NCBI GenBank assembly: GCA_025362635.1
Contig: JANYFO010000030.1
Location: 1 to 38,139 of the forward strand
DNA length: 38,139 bases
Direction: 5' to 3'
Source of the DNA: Gemmatimonadaceae bacterium
Lineage (GTDB): Bacteria; Gemmatimonadota; Gemmatimonadetes; Gemmatimonadales; Gemmatimonadaceae
The translations under genes and the position numbers were made by a program. The notes beneath the pieces are model-generated. The model was not told the origin of the DNA. It saw nothing but the letters and a program-made list of their open reading frames with translations, and ran no database searches. Numbering within the stretch: position 1 is the first letter of the stretch; each line of letters begins with the position of its first letter. This document shows, in pieces, positions 36,712-38,139 of this stretch.

Positions 36712-38139
36712 CGTTTGCCGTTGTGAGCGATCTTGACCACATCGTACATCGCAAGCTGCACACCGTGCCCAATATTTATTGTATCGAGTGCTGTGATGCG
36801 GATTGAGTCCGACACTAACGCGATGGACGCTGGGTGCCACTCCCGTAGATCGGGTCGCAGCCGCTCTATAAGTACGGCACGTGTCCACACACCTTTGATC
36901 GTGTCGCGCCACGCCAGATGTCGCGAATCTGAACAAAGACACACCACGCTCGCCCGACGGACACCCAGCGCGACTCCAAGTTGACCGGCCTGCATCCAGT
37001 TCCGGGTGAGCAATACGGGCGGTGTCGCGGCAAACCGGCCTAATGCTTCGAGTCGACGCACCGCGCCATCCCACGACACGGTGTCACGGGTCGGTTCCGA
37101 GGCGCGCGCGCGGTCCGACAACAGCGCATCGACAATGCCCCAACGCATTTGCGCCAGCAACACGAGTACAACAACCGACGTGGCGAGTACACTGCTTCGC
37201 ATCCACCGCACGGGCCACGCGGCGCGGCGACTCGTCGCGTCATCTGCCCATGCGCCAAGCAACGGAAACACAAATAGCCAGCCGGGCGCCTGCCAATGCG
37301 GAAGTCCGCGAACACCGCCCAGTGTGACAAGTGTGAACAGTGCGATTGGTACGATGGCCAGACACACGCAATACCATCGCGCGATGTCTGTCGGCCCGAC
37401 ACGCAACGCGTGCCACAGGGCGATGAGTAACGGGACCGCAATCCATGGCAATAACCACAATATCTGACCACTCACATTTTCGACGAACGGAGCAAGCGCC
37501 ACACTGTGCGGCACCGCCCGTGCGCCTTGAAATGCGAAGGAGACCCACTGGTGTGTTGCGTTCCACCACACGATAGGTACTACCGCGATCGTCGCAATCG
37601 CGACTGCCCACCACGGTCCTGGCGTACGCAGCAATCGTCGTCCATTTGCTGTTGTGAGTATGAAAAGCAACACACCGCCCGCAAGAAGCACCGCGTGGTA
37701 CTTGGAAAGCAGCGCGAGGCCGAATGCAACGCCAACGGAAGGCCAACGCCACCATCGCGCGACTTCGTGCGACCCGTGCGCTTGACTCGTCGGAGTGCGC
37801 ACGACGAGCATCGGCGCCATTAACAGCGCGCCAACGCTGGTGGCGGCGACGAGCGGACCATCTGGTAGCACCCATGTACCCGTCGTGACACCAAGGACCC
37901 CACTGAGGGCCAACGCACCTGCAGCGAAGCGACCCGCGCGCTCGGTAAATAAGTACGTCGTCAGCGACGCGATCGCCCAGAGGGTTAGCGTGAACAGCAA
38001 CACGAACGGCAGGCGCACCCACAGCGGGTTCGTACCGCGCGACATCTCCGTCATGACGCCCGCCATCCAAAAATGCAGCGGCGGGTGGTCGAAATAACTG
38101 AGCGAAAACGGACGAGCGACCGTGAGCGCGTACGACTCG
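36708..38139 (-). CDS. ArnT-like / PMT_2 family glycosyltransferase (N-terminus beyond right edge)
   Basis: The open frame continues past the listed ATG at 38066 to the window edge: ESYALTVARPFSLSYFDHPPLHFWMAGVMTEM..., containing the YFDHPP motif of GT39/ArnT-type enzymes, followed by a polytopic membrane domain. Confidence 0.88.
   Translation of the reverse strand, partial: ESYALTVARPFSLSYFDHPPLHFWMAGVMTEMSRGTNPLWVRLPFVLLFTLTLWAIASLTTYLFTERAGRFAAGALALSGVLGVTTGTWVLPDGPLVAATSVGALLMAPMLVVRTPTSQAHGSHEVARWWRWPSVGVAFGLALLSKYHAVLLAGGVLLFILTTANGRRLLRTPGPWWAVAIATIAVVPIVWWNATHQWVSFAFQGARAVPHSVALAPFVENVSGQILWLLPWIAVPLLIALWHALRVGPTDIARWYCVCLAIVPIALFTLVTLGGVRGLPHWQAPGWLFVFPLLGAWADDATSRRAAWPVRWMRSSVLATSVVVLVLLAQMRWGIVDALLSDRARASEPTRDTVSWDGAVRRLEALGRFAATPPVLLTRNWMQAGQLGVALGVRRASVVCLCSDSRHLAWRDTIKGVWTRAVLIERLRPDLREWHPASIALVSDSIRITALDTINIGHGVQLAMYDVVKIAHNGKR

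Overview
The 38.1 kb window is a gene-dense, high-GC bacterial chromosomal segment. Its style (secreted S9 and S41-type proteins with Gly/Arg-rich loops, HrpB, DUF families) suggests Gemmatimonadota or a similar lineage, but this is a weak inference. I support about 33 protein-coding genes and found no convincing tRNA, rRNA, CRISPR array, transposase or prophage gene. Main blocks: (i) a minus-strand run of AlaX-like editing protein, DinB-like, transketolase, membrane protein, DUF1697 and the N-terminus of a PQQ-type quinoprotein cut by the left edge; (ii) a plus-strand run of a degenerate tandem S41-like lipoprotein, HrpB helicase, flippase-like membrane protein, EamA transporter and a small membrane protein; (iii) a tightly packed plus-strand cluster of GMC oxidoreductase, MarR regulator, serine-glyoxylate-type aminotransferase, 2-hydroxyacid dehydrogenase, esterase and DUF2461; (iv) two secreted S9 peptidases, one split by an apparent 1-nt deletion; (v) DUF1611, amidase, EVE, RlmN, Tat-type TIM-barrel isomerase, VC0807-like membrane protein, SAM methyltransferase, Ada, DUF411, GNAT/ArgA-like protein and an ArnT-like glycosyltransferase cut by the right edge. 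Most notable: an inverted pair of heptamer (AGGGNNT) arrays exactly filling the space between a stop and a start codon at 32.5-32.6 kb; a tandem S41-like lipoprotein that seems to lack the catalytic Ser; the split S9 peptidase; and several tail-to-tail genes overlapping at their stops. I saw no clear new multi-gene defence or mobile system.
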